This document shows positions 1-10,200 of a stretch of 64,000 nucleotides of DNA, one piece after another. A program made the translations under genes and the position numbers. Positions within the stretch are counted from its first letter, which is position 1, and every line of letters begins with the position of its first letter. The stretch spans positions 124,001 to 188,000 of the forward strand of contig JAIOPI010000015.1 in the NCBI GenBank assembly GCA_021413965.1, written 5' to 3'. The notes under the pieces were generated by a model. It saw only the letters and a list, made by a program, of their open reading frames with translations, was not told where the DNA came from and made no database searches. This DNA is from Lentisphaerota bacterium. GTDB taxonomy: Bacteria > Verrucomicrobiota > Kiritimatiellia > UBA8416 > JAIOPI01.

Positions 1-1
1 C

Positions 2-784
2 CGCGGCGAACGCGGCAGCGGCAAGCAACTCTGCGGCCGAACGATCCACGCCATGAGCCAACGGCGACAGGGGCCGTTTGTCGTGGCCGACTGCGCCGCC
101 ATCCCGCCAGCCGACCTGGCCGTCGCCCTCTTCGGCCGCGCCGTGCAGGCCCATGGCCTCGATTCCGAGGACGGGCATGGCCTCCTGCAGCAGGCCTTCG
201 GCGGAACGCTATGGTTGAGCGAAATCGGCATCCTCCCGCCACCCATTCAGGAACGCCTGCTGCGCGTGTTCAAGGAGCAACTCATTGTGCCCGAGGGCGG
301 CGAAACGCCCGTCCCCGTCGATGCCCGGATCCTCGCGGAAACCGCCATGGACATGCCCCAGGCCGTCGCCCAGGGAAAATTCCGGGCCGATCTGTACGCC
401 CGCTTCGCCCCGCTCGCCGTCGAGATCAAACCCCTGCGCGAACGACGCGAAGACATCCTGCCCATGTTCTGGCACTTCTTCCGCCAGGCCCTCGGGGACC
501 AGGCCCCCCTGCCCCGCGTCGATCCCGATGCGCGCGGCCTGCTCCTGCATTACAGCTGGCCCGGCAACGTCAAGGAACTGCAGGCCGTGGTGAGTCACCT
601 GGTGCAGGCCGGCATCACGCAGCGCGTGACCGGCGCGACGCTGCCGGAAAATATGGTCCGCGCGCTGTCTGGCACGCCCATAGCCGCCCTCAGCCAGGAC
701 GACTCCGGCCGCGCCAAGTCGCTCAAGGCCTTCCTCATGGCCGCCAATCGCAGCCGCGCCGCCCGGCAAGGCGAGAAGCCTTAG
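2..784 (+). CDS. Sigma-54-dependent-activator-like AAA+ ATPase, 5' truncated by the window edge (degenerate)
   Basis: Frame is open upstream of the listed ATG and reads GERGSGKQL (Walker A); GGTLWLSEIG (Walker B region), FRADLYARF and PLRERREDI follow; C-terminus ends in a truncated Fis-like NRSRAARQ. Confidence 0.75.
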   Translation, partial: RGERGSGKQLCGRTIHAMSQRRQGPFVVADCAAIPPADLAVALFGRAVQAHGLDSEDGHGLLQQAFGGTLWLSEIGILPPPIQERLLRVFKEQLIVPEGGETPVPVDARILAETAMDMPQAVAQGKFRADLYARFAPLAVEIKPLRERREDILPMFWHFFRQALGDQAPLPRVDPDARGLLLHYSWPGNVKELQAVVSHLVQAGITQRVTGATLPENMVRALSGTPIAALSQDDSGRAKSLKAFLMAANRSRAARQGEKP

Positions 785-987
785 CGGGGACGCTCGGGCC
801 AGCATCCCACCCACCACCGAACGTGCCCGCCAAGGCGCCCACCATGTCACGCAACGGCGAAACCTGCGCATGACGCGACCGCCCGCCTGTGGTACGGTCA
901 ATGCCGCGCCTGGGACCGACGTCCCCGTGGACGCGAACAGGGAGTCGTGAGGCGCTCGCGGCGTCCAGCTGAACCAGTGGAGGGGTT

Positions 988-1884
988 GTGGGCAAGGGCA
1001 AAGGGAATCTGGGAAAAACCATCGTGTCGCTGGCGGGTGTCGCCGCGGCACTCATCGTCATCGCCATCCTCCTGCTGATGTTCCAGCTGGGGACCGTCGT
1101 CAAGACCGCCGTCGAGAAAGTCGGCCCCACCGTCACGGGCGGCCCCGTCACCGTGTCCTCGGTGTCCATCCGCCCGTTCACGGGGAAGGCCGTGTTGAAG
1201 GGGCTTGTGATCGGCAACCCCGCCGGCTATCGCACGCCCAACGCCTTTGAACTTGCCGAACTCAACGTGGACCTGAACGTCCGCTCCATCTTCGGAAACC
1301 CGCTCGTCATTCATCGCGTGCTCATCGACGGGGCCCAGATCACCTACGAGACCGCCCACGGCAAGGGCAACCTCGAAGCCATCATGGCCAACGTCAAAAA
1401 AGCCACGCCGGCCAGGAAATCCAAGCCCGCCGCGCCCCCCGCCGGAACGCCCCCCGCGCCCAAGCCCGCCAAGACGGAGACGCACGTGGTGATCGACCGC
1501 CTCGTCATCAGCCATGGTCGCGTGGCGTACGCGTCCTCGCGGACCGGCAACCAGCCCGTCCCCCTGCCGCTGCCCACCATCACGATGACCGACATCGGCA
1601 AGGATCGCCCGACGACCGTCTCGGAGGCCGTCTCGCAAATTGTGGGTGAGATCCTGAATGGCGTCGGCACCGCGATCGCCCAGTCGTTTACGAAATCCGC
1701 CAAGGCCCTGAAGCACGGCACCGAGCGGCTGAAGGAACTGGGCAGCGAGTCCGATGCGATGTCCAAGGGCGCGGCCGCTGGCATCGGCCGGGCGGCCGAC
1801 GATGTGGCCGAAGCGGCCCACAAGGGCCTGCAGAAACTGGGCTTGGGCGACTGGGTCGACAAGCCCCCCAAGCAAGGCGACTGA
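988..1884 (+). CDS. AsmA-like / DUF748-type membrane-anchored protein
   Basis: GTG start; N-terminal TM helix then VTVSSVSIRPFTGKAVLKGLVIGNPAGY..., typical of AsmA-like proteins. Confidence 0.6.
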   Translation: MGKGKGNLGKTIVSLAGVAAALIVIAILLLMFQLGTVVKTAVEKVGPTVTGGPVTVSSVSIRPFTGKAVLKGLVIGNPAGYRTPNAFELAELNVDLNVRSIFGNPLVIHRVLIDGAQITYETAHGKGNLEAIMANVKKATPARKSKPAAPPAGTPPAPKPAKTETHVVIDRLVISHGRVAYASSRTGNQPVPLPLPTITMTDIGKDRPTTVSEAVSQIVGEILNGVGTAIAQSFTKSAKALKHGTERLKELGSESDAMSKGAAAGIGRAADDVAEAAHKGLQKLGLGDWVDKPPKQGD

Positions 1885-2038
1885 GCGTCCGGGCACTGCA
1901 AAATTGTAGATCGTCCCGGTCGGGTTCTACAAAATTGTATAATACAGAAGCATGGACGAATCCGAGCATGATGCCGCCCGGTGCTGTATCCGTTTCTCCG
2001 GATTGGAGTTACAGCGCCTTGGCGGCCGGCGTGCGCGG

Positions 2039-2055
2039 TTGGCACGGGACGTGCC
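2039..2055 (+). promoter_or_regulatory. Candidate sigma54 (-24/-12) promoter upstream of glnN
   Basis: TTGGCACGGGACGTGCC: GG-N10-GC spacing, close to YTGGCACGN4TTGCW with one mismatch in the -12 element; 67 bp before the ATG. Confidence 0.45.
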
Positions 2056-2121
2056 TATAGACGACAGGACCCGTGTATACCCAAGCGGGCGCAGCGAGAC
2101 CTCACAAGGAGATACAGACCC

Positions 2122-4305
2122 ATGAAGCAGAGTAATGCGCGGCAGGCGGCGATTGCGGCGGTGACGTCGTACAAGCCCATCGAAAAGCCCTTGAACTTCC
2201 TCGACACTCCCGCCAAGGAACTCTTCGGCTCCAACACGTTCAACGACGCGGTCATGCGCGACCGCCTCCCCAAGGCCGTCTACAAGGCCGTGCAGCGCAC
2301 CATCCGCCAGGGCGAGTCGCTGGACCCCAGTGTCGCCGATGCCGTGGCCACGGCCATGAAGGACTGGGCCATCGAAAAGGGCGCCACGCACTACGCACAC
2401 GTCTTCTTCCCGCTGACCGGCATCACGGCCGAGAAGCATGACAGCTTCCTGTCGCCCGACGGCCAGGGCGGCGCCATCGCGGAGTTCAGCGGCAAGCAGC
2501 TCATCCAGGGCGAACCGGACGCCTCGTCGTTCCCCTCGGGCGGTATTCGCGCCACCTTCGAAGCCCGCGGGTATACGGCCTGGGATGTGACCAGCCCCGC
2601 CTACATCCTCGAAAACCCGAACGGCACCACGTTGTGCATTCCCACGGCGTTCTGCTCCTGGACAGGCGAAGCGCTCGACAAGAAAACCCCGCTGCTGCGC
2701 TCCATGCAGGCGCTCAACCGCCAGGCCCAGCGCGTGCTCAAGGTCTTCGGCCACCAGGATCCGGGCTATGTCTTCGCCACGGCCGGTCCGGAGCAGGAGT
2801 ACTTCCTCATCGACCGCAACTTCTTCTTCGCGCGGCCGGACCTCACCATCTGCGGCCGCTCGCTCTTCGGCGGCAAGCCCGCCAAGGGACAGGAGTTCGA
2901 GGACCAGTACTTCGGCACCATCCCCGAACGCGTGCTGGCCTGCATGCTCGACGCCGAACGCGAGCTCTTCAAGCTGGGCGTCCCGGTGAAGACGCGCCAC
3001 AACGAAGTCGCGCCCAGCCAGTACGAAATCGCGCCGGTCTACGAAAACGCCAACGTGGCCGCCGATCACCAGCACATGGTCATGACCACCCTGCGCCGGG
3101 TCGCCGAGAAGTACGGCCTGAGCTGCCTGCTGCACGAGAAGCCCTTCGCCGGCATCAACGGCTCGGGCAAGCACCTGAACTGGTCGCTCGGCACGGCCTC
3201 GGCCAACCTGCTCGAACCCGGCAACGACACGCATGAGAACGCGCAGTTCCTCGTCTTCTGCGCGGCTGTCATCCGCGCCGTGCACACCTACTCGGAGCTG
3301 CTGCGCGTCGCCGTCGCCCATGCCGGCAACGACCACCGCCTCGGGGCCAACGAAGCGCCCCCCGCGATCATCTCGATCTTCCTCGGCGACATGCTGACGG
3401 ACATCTTCGAGCAGATCGAGAAGGGCGGCGCCAAGAAGTCCAAGTCCGGCGGCACGCTCACCATCGGCGTGGACACCCTCCCCCCGCTGCCGAAGGACGC
3501 GGGCGACCGCAACCGCACGAGCCCGTTTGCCTTCACCGGCAACAAGTTCGAGTTCCGCGCCGTGGGCTCCAGCCAGTCCATCGCCGGCCCGCTGGTCATC
3601 CTGAACACGATCGTGGCCGAAAGCCTGGACTTCATGGCCACGGAACTCGAAAAGGCCACCAAGGGCGACGCCAAGAAGCTGAATGCCGCCGTGCAGAAGC
3701 TGCTCCAGTCCGTCATCAAGGAGCACAAGGCGATCATCTTCAACGGCGACAACTACGCCGAGGCCTGGCACAAGGAAGCCGCCCAGCGCGGTCTCCCCAA
3801 CCACCGCAACACGGTGGACGCCCTGACGGCCGTGGCCGGCAACAAGACCTACGCCGCGCTCTTCGAGAAGTACAAGGTGCTCTCGAAGCGGGAATTGACG
3901 GCGCGTAACGAGATCTACGCCGAACGTTACTGCAAGGACGTGAACACCGAGGCCCAGCTCTGCGTCACGATTGCGCGCGGCCAAATCCTGCCCGCCGCCT
4001 ATCGCTACCAGAACGAACTGGCGTCAACCGCCTCGTCCATGAAAAACGCGGGCATGGATCCGCACCTCGGGTCGCTCGAAAAGATGACCGGCCTCACGAA
4101 CGGGATGGAAAAAGCCATCGACGCCCTGCAGCACGCCCTGGATCACAAGGCCGATGGCGACACGCTCAGCCACGCGCGGCATTATCGCGATGAAGTCCTG
4201 CCCGCCATGCTCAGCGTGCGCAAGGTGGCTGATCAGCTCGAGGCCATCATCGCCGACGACCTCTGGCCGCTGCCGTCCTACCAGGAGATGCTCTTCATCC
4301 GGTAA
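2122..4305 (+). CDS. glnN: Glutamine synthetase type III
   Basis: AAGGAG RBS before [41 protein letters not shown] and [23 protein letters not shown] are type III GS signatures. Confidence 0.95.
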   Translation: MKQSNARQAAIAAVTSYKPIEKPLNFLDTPAKELFGSNTFNDAVMRDRLPKAVYKAVQRTIRQGESLDPSVADAVATAMKDWAIEKGATHYAHVFFPLTGITAEKHDSFLSPDGQGGAIAEFSGKQLIQGEPDASSFPSGGIRATFEARGYTAWDVTSPAYILENPNGTTLCIPTAFCSWTGEALDKKTPLLRSMQALNRQAQRVLKVFGHQDPGYVFATAGPEQEYFLIDRNFFFARPDLTICGRSLFGGKPAKGQEFEDQYFGTIPERVLACMLDAERELFKLGVPVKTRHNEVAPSQYEIAPVYENANVAADHQHMVMTTLRRVAEKYGLSCLLHEKPFAGINGSGKHLNWSLGTASANLLEPGNDTHENAQFLVFCAAVIRAVHTYSELLRVAVAHAGNDHRLGANEAPPAIISIFLGDMLTDIFEQIEKGGAKKSKSGGTLTIGVDTLPPLPKDAGDRNRTSPFAFTGNKFEFRAVGSSQSIAGPLVILNTIVAESLDFMATELEKATKGDAKKLNAAVQKLLQSVIKEHKAIIFNGDNYAEAWHKEAAQRGLPNHRNTVDALTAVAGNKTYAALFEKYKVLSKRELTARNEIYAERYCKDVNTEAQLCVTIARGQILPAAYRYQNELASTASSMKNAGMDPHLGSLEKMTGLTNGMEKAIDALQHALDHKADGDTLSHARHYRDEVLPAMLSVRKVADQLEAIIADDLWPLPSYQEMLFIR

Positions 4306-4330
4306 GCGGGCGATTCCCTCGTCAGCACGT

Positions 4331-4366
4331 GCCCCGGCTCGCAACTCGAGCCGGGGCTTTTTTTTT
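4331..4366 (+). terminator. Rho-independent terminator after glnN
   Basis: GCCCCGGCTCG-CAACT-CGAGCCGGGGC followed by T9: perfect 11-bp stem. Confidence 0.9.
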
Positions 4367-4383
4367 GCGCCCGGCCGGCCGTC

Positions 4384-5226
4384 TCAGTTCTGCTGCTGGG
4401 CGGCCAGTCTGCGTTTCAGGTTCGCCGGGGCGTGGCGATCGAAGGTGTCCCCGGCGCGATCGTACACCCGTTTGCCATCTTTCATGAACGGCACCGCCAT
4501 CGCCCAGTTCGAGCCGTCCTTGTTGAGAATCGGCTCGCCGCTGTACTGCGGCAGGTAGATGCGGCGCATCCGGCTTGTCGTGTTGGCGCCGCTGCGGTGA
4601 AACGTGTAGCTCGTGAAGGCCACGATGCTCCCCGCCGGCGCGATGATCGGCAGGCCCGGGTCCGAGCCCTGGTAGCCGATCAGGTCGTTGCTGCCCGGTT
4701 CCTGCGTATGATCGAAAATGGTCTGCCTGGTCCCGCCGCGCGAATGCGGCAACACGTAGACCGTGCCGTTTTGCTCGCTCACATCGTCCAGCGTGCACCA
4801 GCAGGTCAGGTACGGCTTGTGCGGATTCTGACGTCCCACATACCCGCTGTCCTGGTGCCACGCGAATTTCATGCCCTGCTCCGCCCCCTTGATCACCCAC
4901 TGCTCGTTGAACAGGTACACGTCCGGACCCAGCGTCGCCTGCGTGATCTCCGCCATCAGGGGGCTGAAGATGAACTCCCACATCCGCGGGCTCAGATGGT
5001 AGCGGTTGCTGATGAAGTAGCGCTTGCTGCGGTGGTTGATTCCGTCCACCTTCGTCCGGCGCATGTCCATTTCCGAATCGTAGTACCCGAGAAAGTAGGA
5101 GCATTCCTCGCGCAACATCTGCAGCATGTCGGCGGGAATGATCCGCTCGAGGATCATATAGCCCTCGTCGCGGTACTGCTGTTTCATGGCTTCGGTCACC
5201 AGTGGGGCCGCCGTCGTGGTATTCAT
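4384..5226 (-). CDS. Phytanoyl-CoA dioxygenase (PhyH) family Fe(II)/2OG oxygenase
   Basis: FAWHQDSGYVGR (HxD), later AFTSYTFHRSGANTTSRMRR distal His/Arg region; start may lie further upstream (up to 5286). Confidence 0.8.
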   Translation of the reverse strand: MNTTTAAPLVTEAMKQQYRDEGYMILERIIPADMLQMLREECSYFLGYYDSEMDMRRTKVDGINHRSKRYFISNRYHLSPRMWEFIFSPLMAEITQATLGPDVYLFNEQWVIKGAEQGMKFAWHQDSGYVGRQNPHKPYLTCWCTLDDVSEQNGTVYVLPHSRGGTRQTIFDHTQEPGSNDLIGYQGSDPGLPIIAPAGSIVAFTSYTFHRSGANTTSRMRRIYLPQYSGEPILNKDGSNWAMAVPFMKDGKRVYDRAGDTFDRHAPANLKRRLAAQQQN

Positions 5227-5297
5227 GTAATCATTATCCCGCATTTTCAGAACAATTCTTCTCATTATTTCGCGATTTGTTATCATTTCTTGTCGTC

Positions 5298-6158
5298 ATG
5301 AAAGAGACGCTCAAACTCCCCGCCGCCCATGCCGGAGCGGCCTGGCTCATGCGCTTCCGGCGGCACAGCCCCCCCCGCCATCTTCACCACCATACGGAGC
5401 TGGAACTGAATCTGGTCATCAGCGGCGAAGGCACCTACCTGCTGGAGAACCGCAAGTACGCCCTGCGCCGCTGCACCCTGTTCTGGCTCTTCCCTGACCA
5501 GGACCATCTGCTCCTTGAGGCCTCCGAAAATTTCGAAATGTGGATATTGGTATTCCGTCCGGAGCTCGTCGACCGCTCCTGCGCCACGCCCGCCACCGCC
5601 ATCCTTCGCGAGTCCAATCCGCCCGGCGAATTCAGCAAGGTGCTCGCCGAGGCACAGGTGCGACGGCTCGCCCAGCTCTTTGCCGAGATCCATGACGCCG
5701 CGACAGCCCCCGACCGTCTCAATGCCGGCCTGGCCTACGCGCTGCTGGCCGCGTGGGCGGCGCACCAGTCCGCCGCCCGCATGCCAGACCGGACCGCCAT
5801 CCACCCCGCAATCGAGCGCGCCGTGAATCTGATGCGCTTCGAAACCACGCCCATGAACCTGGACGCCCTCGCCCGCCACGTGGGCCTCAGCCCCTCGCGC
5901 CTGAGCCGCGTCTTCCATGACCAGATGGGAATGAGCCTGACCGACTTCCGCAATCACCAGCGCCTCGAGCGCTTCCTGTCCCTGGCCGCGCGCCCCGGCC
6001 GCCGCAAGCTGCTGACCAATGCCCTTGATGCCGGCTTTGGCAGCTACCCGCAGTTCCACCGTGTCTTCAAACGCCATATGGGCTGCACACCCCGGGCTTA
6101 CCACAAGCGGGAGTCCGGCATGCCTGCATCGACACCACACGCCCGCACCAGCCCCTGA
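5298..6158 (+). CDS. AraC family transcriptional regulator
   Basis: N-terminal cupin (HLHHHTELELNLVISGEGTYLLE) plus C-terminal AraC HTH (LSPSRLSRVFHDQMGMSLTDFRNHQRLE...YPQFHRVFKRHMGCTPRAYHKR); divergent from the PhyH gene. Confidence 0.9.
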   Translation: MKETLKLPAAHAGAAWLMRFRRHSPPRHLHHHTELELNLVISGEGTYLLENRKYALRRCTLFWLFPDQDHLLLEASENFEMWILVFRPELVDRSCATPATAILRESNPPGEFSKVLAEAQVRRLAQLFAEIHDAATAPDRLNAGLAYALLAAWAAHQSAARMPDRTAIHPAIERAVNLMRFETTPMNLDALARHVGLSPSRLSRVFHDQMGMSLTDFRNHQRLERFLSLAARPGRRKLLTNALDAGFGSYPQFHRVFKRHMGCTPRAYHKRESGMPASTPHARTSP

Positions 6159-6231
6159 GACCAGCCACGCGCCCGGTTGCGGATGCCCGAGGGCTCGCCA
6201 TGCCCTCACACATCCGCTACCCTCTCCGCCC

Positions 6232-7125
6232 ATGCGCACCGAGCACCTGGCCCCGGAAGCCCCCGACCACACCGTCATCCGATTGCCGGGCCTTCGACGC
6301 CCCCTCGTCCTCGCTCACATCACCGACAGCCACATGTCCCTCGCCGATGCGCGCGATCCCGAGGCCATCCCCGAGGCCGCCCGGCTCGAAGCGCTCTACG
6401 CCCGCCACGCCCCCGACGGCCTGTCCACGCAGGCCGTCTTCGCACAACTCATGGAACGCGCCGCGGCCAGCGCCGTCGATGCCACGGTGCTATCGGGCGA
6501 CATCATCAACTTTCCCGCACAAGCCGCCATCGACCACGTCTCCTCCGCCGTGTCCGGCCGCCCCTGTCTGTACACCCTGGGCAATCACGATTGGCAATTT
6601 CCGTACGCACCATGGACCGACGCCACCCGCCAGCGCTGCTACCCGCGCTTTCATGCGCTCACCGGCGGCAACCCCGCATTCGGCGTGCACGTTCTCGGCG
6701 GCGTCCGCCTGATCGCACTCGATAACAGCATGTACCAGGTGAGCGACGCGCAGCTGGAGTTCCTGCGCGCGCAGCTCGCCAGCGGCGATCCCTGCCTGCT
6801 CATCGTGCATATCCCCCTTTACGTTGAGTCGCTCACGCCGCGCGTGATCGAGCAGTGGAAAGCACCCATCGTGATGGGCGCCGAGGATGGATGGACCGAC
6901 GAAACGCGCGCATGCTGGCATGTGGGCGCGGTCGAACCCGCCACTCGCGCCTGTCTTGAACTCGTACGCCGTGCGGATAACCTGGCCGGCGTCTTCTGCG
7001 GCCACGTCCATTTCGCGCACGCCGACTGGCTGAGTCCCACCTGCTGCCAGTACGTCACCAACGCAGGTCTCTTTGGCGGCTACCGCGAGATCCGCCTCGA
7101 GCCCGCGCCTGCCGCCGCGCGTTGA
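6232..7125 (+). CDS. Metallophosphoesterase (calcineurin-like)
   Basis: DSH, LSGDIINF, LGNHDW and CGHVHFAH metal-binding motifs. Confidence 0.85.
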   Translation: MRTEHLAPEAPDHTVIRLPGLRRPLVLAHITDSHMSLADARDPEAIPEAARLEALYARHAPDGLSTQAVFAQLMERAAASAVDATVLSGDIINFPAQAAIDHVSSAVSGRPCLYTLGNHDWQFPYAPWTDATRQRCYPRFHALTGGNPAFGVHVLGGVRLIALDNSMYQVSDAQLEFLRAQLASGDPCLLIVHIPLYVESLTPRVIEQWKAPIVMGAEDGWTDETRACWHVGAVEPATRACLELVRRADNLAGVFCGHVHFAHADWLSPTCCQYVTNAGLFGGYREIRLEPAPAAAR

Positions 7126-7219
7126 ATGCGCAACGGCTCCGCCGCGCGCATCGCCGGGCTCGCGCCACGATTGCAGAACGGAGCCTCCCCGGCGGCTGAG
7201 GAGCCGTGGGACAACCGCT

Positions 7220-10200
7220 TCAAGTCGAGGCCGCAGGGCGCGGCCCGTGCAGGCGGGCCAGGTTCTCCGCAAGCTCCCGGACCCAGGCGGGGTCAGGCAG
7301 CGCATAGGGGCGGAAGATCTCGGTGTAGCCGGCTTGCTCGTTGTATAGGACGGCCCGGTGCAGCCCCAGCCCGCCGGCGACAGGATTGTCAATCAGGCTC
7401 GCAGAGTCGCTGGCGCTCATCTGGAACAGCACCCGCATCGTGCACTCTGCCAGTCCCTTGCGGCCCAGGAACCGGTTCGCATTGCTGTACGTATCGCACG
7501 AAATCATGACGTGGCAGCCAAGGCCTCCGCCGTTGTGGATGAGTTGGTTCAGGTGGACGGCCGGATTCGCCGAGGCCTTGTCGTCTCCGAAGGAAAAATC
7601 CAGCCCGTCGCCGTAGCGCAGCTTGGGAAAGCGCTGGATGCCGTTGATGAGGACGAAGATGGCCGGCAGCTCATCGACGCGCTCCACGTCGTGGCGGCGC
7701 TCGATCTCCGCCGCCACGTCCGCCAGCGCCTCCGCCAACTGCGCCCCCCCGGGCAGATCCACGCGGTGCGGCAGCGCCCGCGCAACACGCTCCAGGAATT
7801 CACGCGACGGCGTTCCGGGCGGCGTCGCATCGAGCAGCAGAAACCGCGCCCGATTCACCCCGTGCTGGGCTGCCAGGGCCGCCAGAATCGCGGCAAACAG
7901 CGTGACCTGCGCCTCCTCCTGCTGCCCCACCACGAGCAGGTGGCTGCCATTCTGGCGCGGGAAGCTGATCTCCGTCGGCCCCTTGATCGAGTTTGGCGCC
8001 CCGATCCACGCGCGCGGCACGGCGACCGGCTGTGCCCGCTCGGCACTGAGCTGCGCCTCCAGCAACGGGTTGGCTCGCAGCATGGCCGGCGCGTTGCCCT
8101 CGAAGACCAGGGGGCCCGGCCGGGCGACCGGCTCACGATCCGCCAGGCGACGGACAGCCGCCAACCGCATTTCGCGCTCCTCGTCGGGCAGCCAGACGAC
8201 TTGGAACGGGCTGTTGCCCTCCAGCATGCCGGCGGCATCGTTGTAGATCGCCTCGCCCGGACGCGACAGCATCCGCGGGGCGGAGTTGCTGTCGTCCATG
8301 ATCAGAAAGGCATCGGCCTCGTTGCACTGCAGCGCGATGCGGACCACCATCTGGCCCAGCGTGCTGCGCGAAACGGTGTAGGCCCCGCCCAGCGTCTGTG
8401 ACCCGAGCAACACGTGAATGCCGAAGGCGCGCCCCTGCCGCACCAGCCGGTCCAACAGCAAGGCCGCCGCCTGGGAAACCGCGTCGTCCTCCACGAAAAA
8501 CTCCTGGAACTCATCCACGATGAGCAGTGTGCGCGGCAGCGGCTCGGCGCCCTCCACCCGGCGGTAAGCGGCAAATTGCTGGACGCCGGCCTGCCGGTAG
8601 CGCTCGCCGCGCTGGGTCAGTTCCTCATCCACGCGCTGCAGCACACTCAAGGCGAATTCGCGGTCGCTTTCGATCGACACCACGCGCGCATGCGGCGTGC
8701 GCTGGGTGGCGTAGCACTTGAACTCGACGCCCTTCTTGAAATCGATCAGGTAGAACTCCACCTCGCGCGGCGAACACCACAAGGCCAGGTTCGTGATCAG
8801 GACGTGCAGCAAGTTGGATTTGCCGGAGCCGGTCTTGCCCGCGATCAGCGCGTGCTGTCGCGTGCCCTCCCCCAGGGCGAAGTACTGCAGGCGGGTCGCT
8901 CCCGTCCGCCCGATGGGCACGCGCAGCACGTCATCCGTGCGCAGGCTCCAGTACTCGCTGTCCCGCGGGGCCACCCAGTTGAACCCGAGTTCGATGCGCG
9001 CGGCGTCGGCGCTGACGCGCCCGATCTGACGCAGCAAATCGACCGTGACCTCCGGCGGAGGCGGCGCGTCCAGCGTCAGCCGAAGGCCCGGCATGATCCC
9101 GCCGGCAATGTCAAAACCGTCGCCCTGGCATTTCAGGCAAAGGCTGTTGCGACGCAGTTCATCCAGCACGAATGACGACGGCAGCGCGCGGCGCGTATCC
9201 CAGTGAATCAACGTATACACACCGCACTTGGCGCCACTGGCGGCAATGCTCAGCAGGCGCCCCAGCGCAAGATCGCTGAAGCCCGCCGGAAAATCCGCGA
9301 TGACGAGGAACCGGTATTTTTCCGCCAGGTCGCCGGCCTTCTCGTTGTACTCCGCCAGCGTGCGATGCTCCGTGCGCAGGTACATCTGAATGACTTTCTC
9401 CATGTGCTCATTCAAATCGCCCAGGCGCTGCTCGATCTGGCGGTCCTGCGTCCAGATGCGGCCATTGACGAGTGACTTCTCGTGGTCCGCCAGATGCATG
9501 AAACCGGCAAAATTCTGACCGAGCTCAACGGGATCCAGCAGCGTGAAGGTGATGTTGCCGGGACGGGACGTCAGCAGCAGGCGGAAGATCAACGTGTTCA
9601 GCGTCGCCAGCGCCTGCTCGCGCCCCTTCCGCCCCGTTTCCAGCAACAGGGAGCCCGGCTGTGGAAACGTCACAGACAACGGGACGGAGAGGCGCAACCC
9701 CTCCGGCAACGCCAGGTGGGACTCCCTGCTCAAGGGCGGCGCGAAGGCCTCCAAGTCAACGTCCGCCTGGCCAAAGGTCACGGCCTGCGGAAAGGCCGAC
9801 GGGGGTACCCAGTTCGCCCAGTCCACCGACGTCCATTCAGGAAAATCAGTGGCCGCCGCAAGCTGGGCCGCCTGCAACGTCGCGGCCAGCGGGGCGACGC
9901 CCGCGGTCCACTCGGCGACCAGCCCTCGCCAGTTGGCGTCCCGTTCCGCGGCCAGGGCGGCCGCGGCCGCGGCGTGTGACTCTGCCATCTGGCGCCGACG
10001 GCGCTCCTCCTGCTCGACGCGCTCCCGCGCGGCCGCCATGCGACCGCGTTGGAAGCGCTCGCGGCGGCGCCGCTCGACCCCTTCCCACTTGCGCAGAACG
10101 GCCTCCAGCTTCGCACCCACTCGCTCTTCGGCCGACAGCCGCTGCTCCTCGGCCTCGAATTGCGTGGACTGCCAGGCCTCCTGCGTCGCCACCGATTCCT

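Noticed and set aside
898-1896. 332-aa minus-strand ORF
   Set aside because: Gly/Arg/Asp-rich shadow of the AsmA-like gene on the plus strand.
1927-3984. 685-aa minus-strand ORF
   Set aside because: Lies antisense to the strongly supported glnN gene; low-complexity translation typical of shadow ORFs in high-GC DNA.
5283-6278. 331-aa minus-strand ORF
   Set aside because: Antisense of the AraC regulator whose motifs are clear.
7358-8401. 347-aa plus-strand ORF
   Set aside because: Shadow ORF over the FtsK-like gene; no recognisable motifs.
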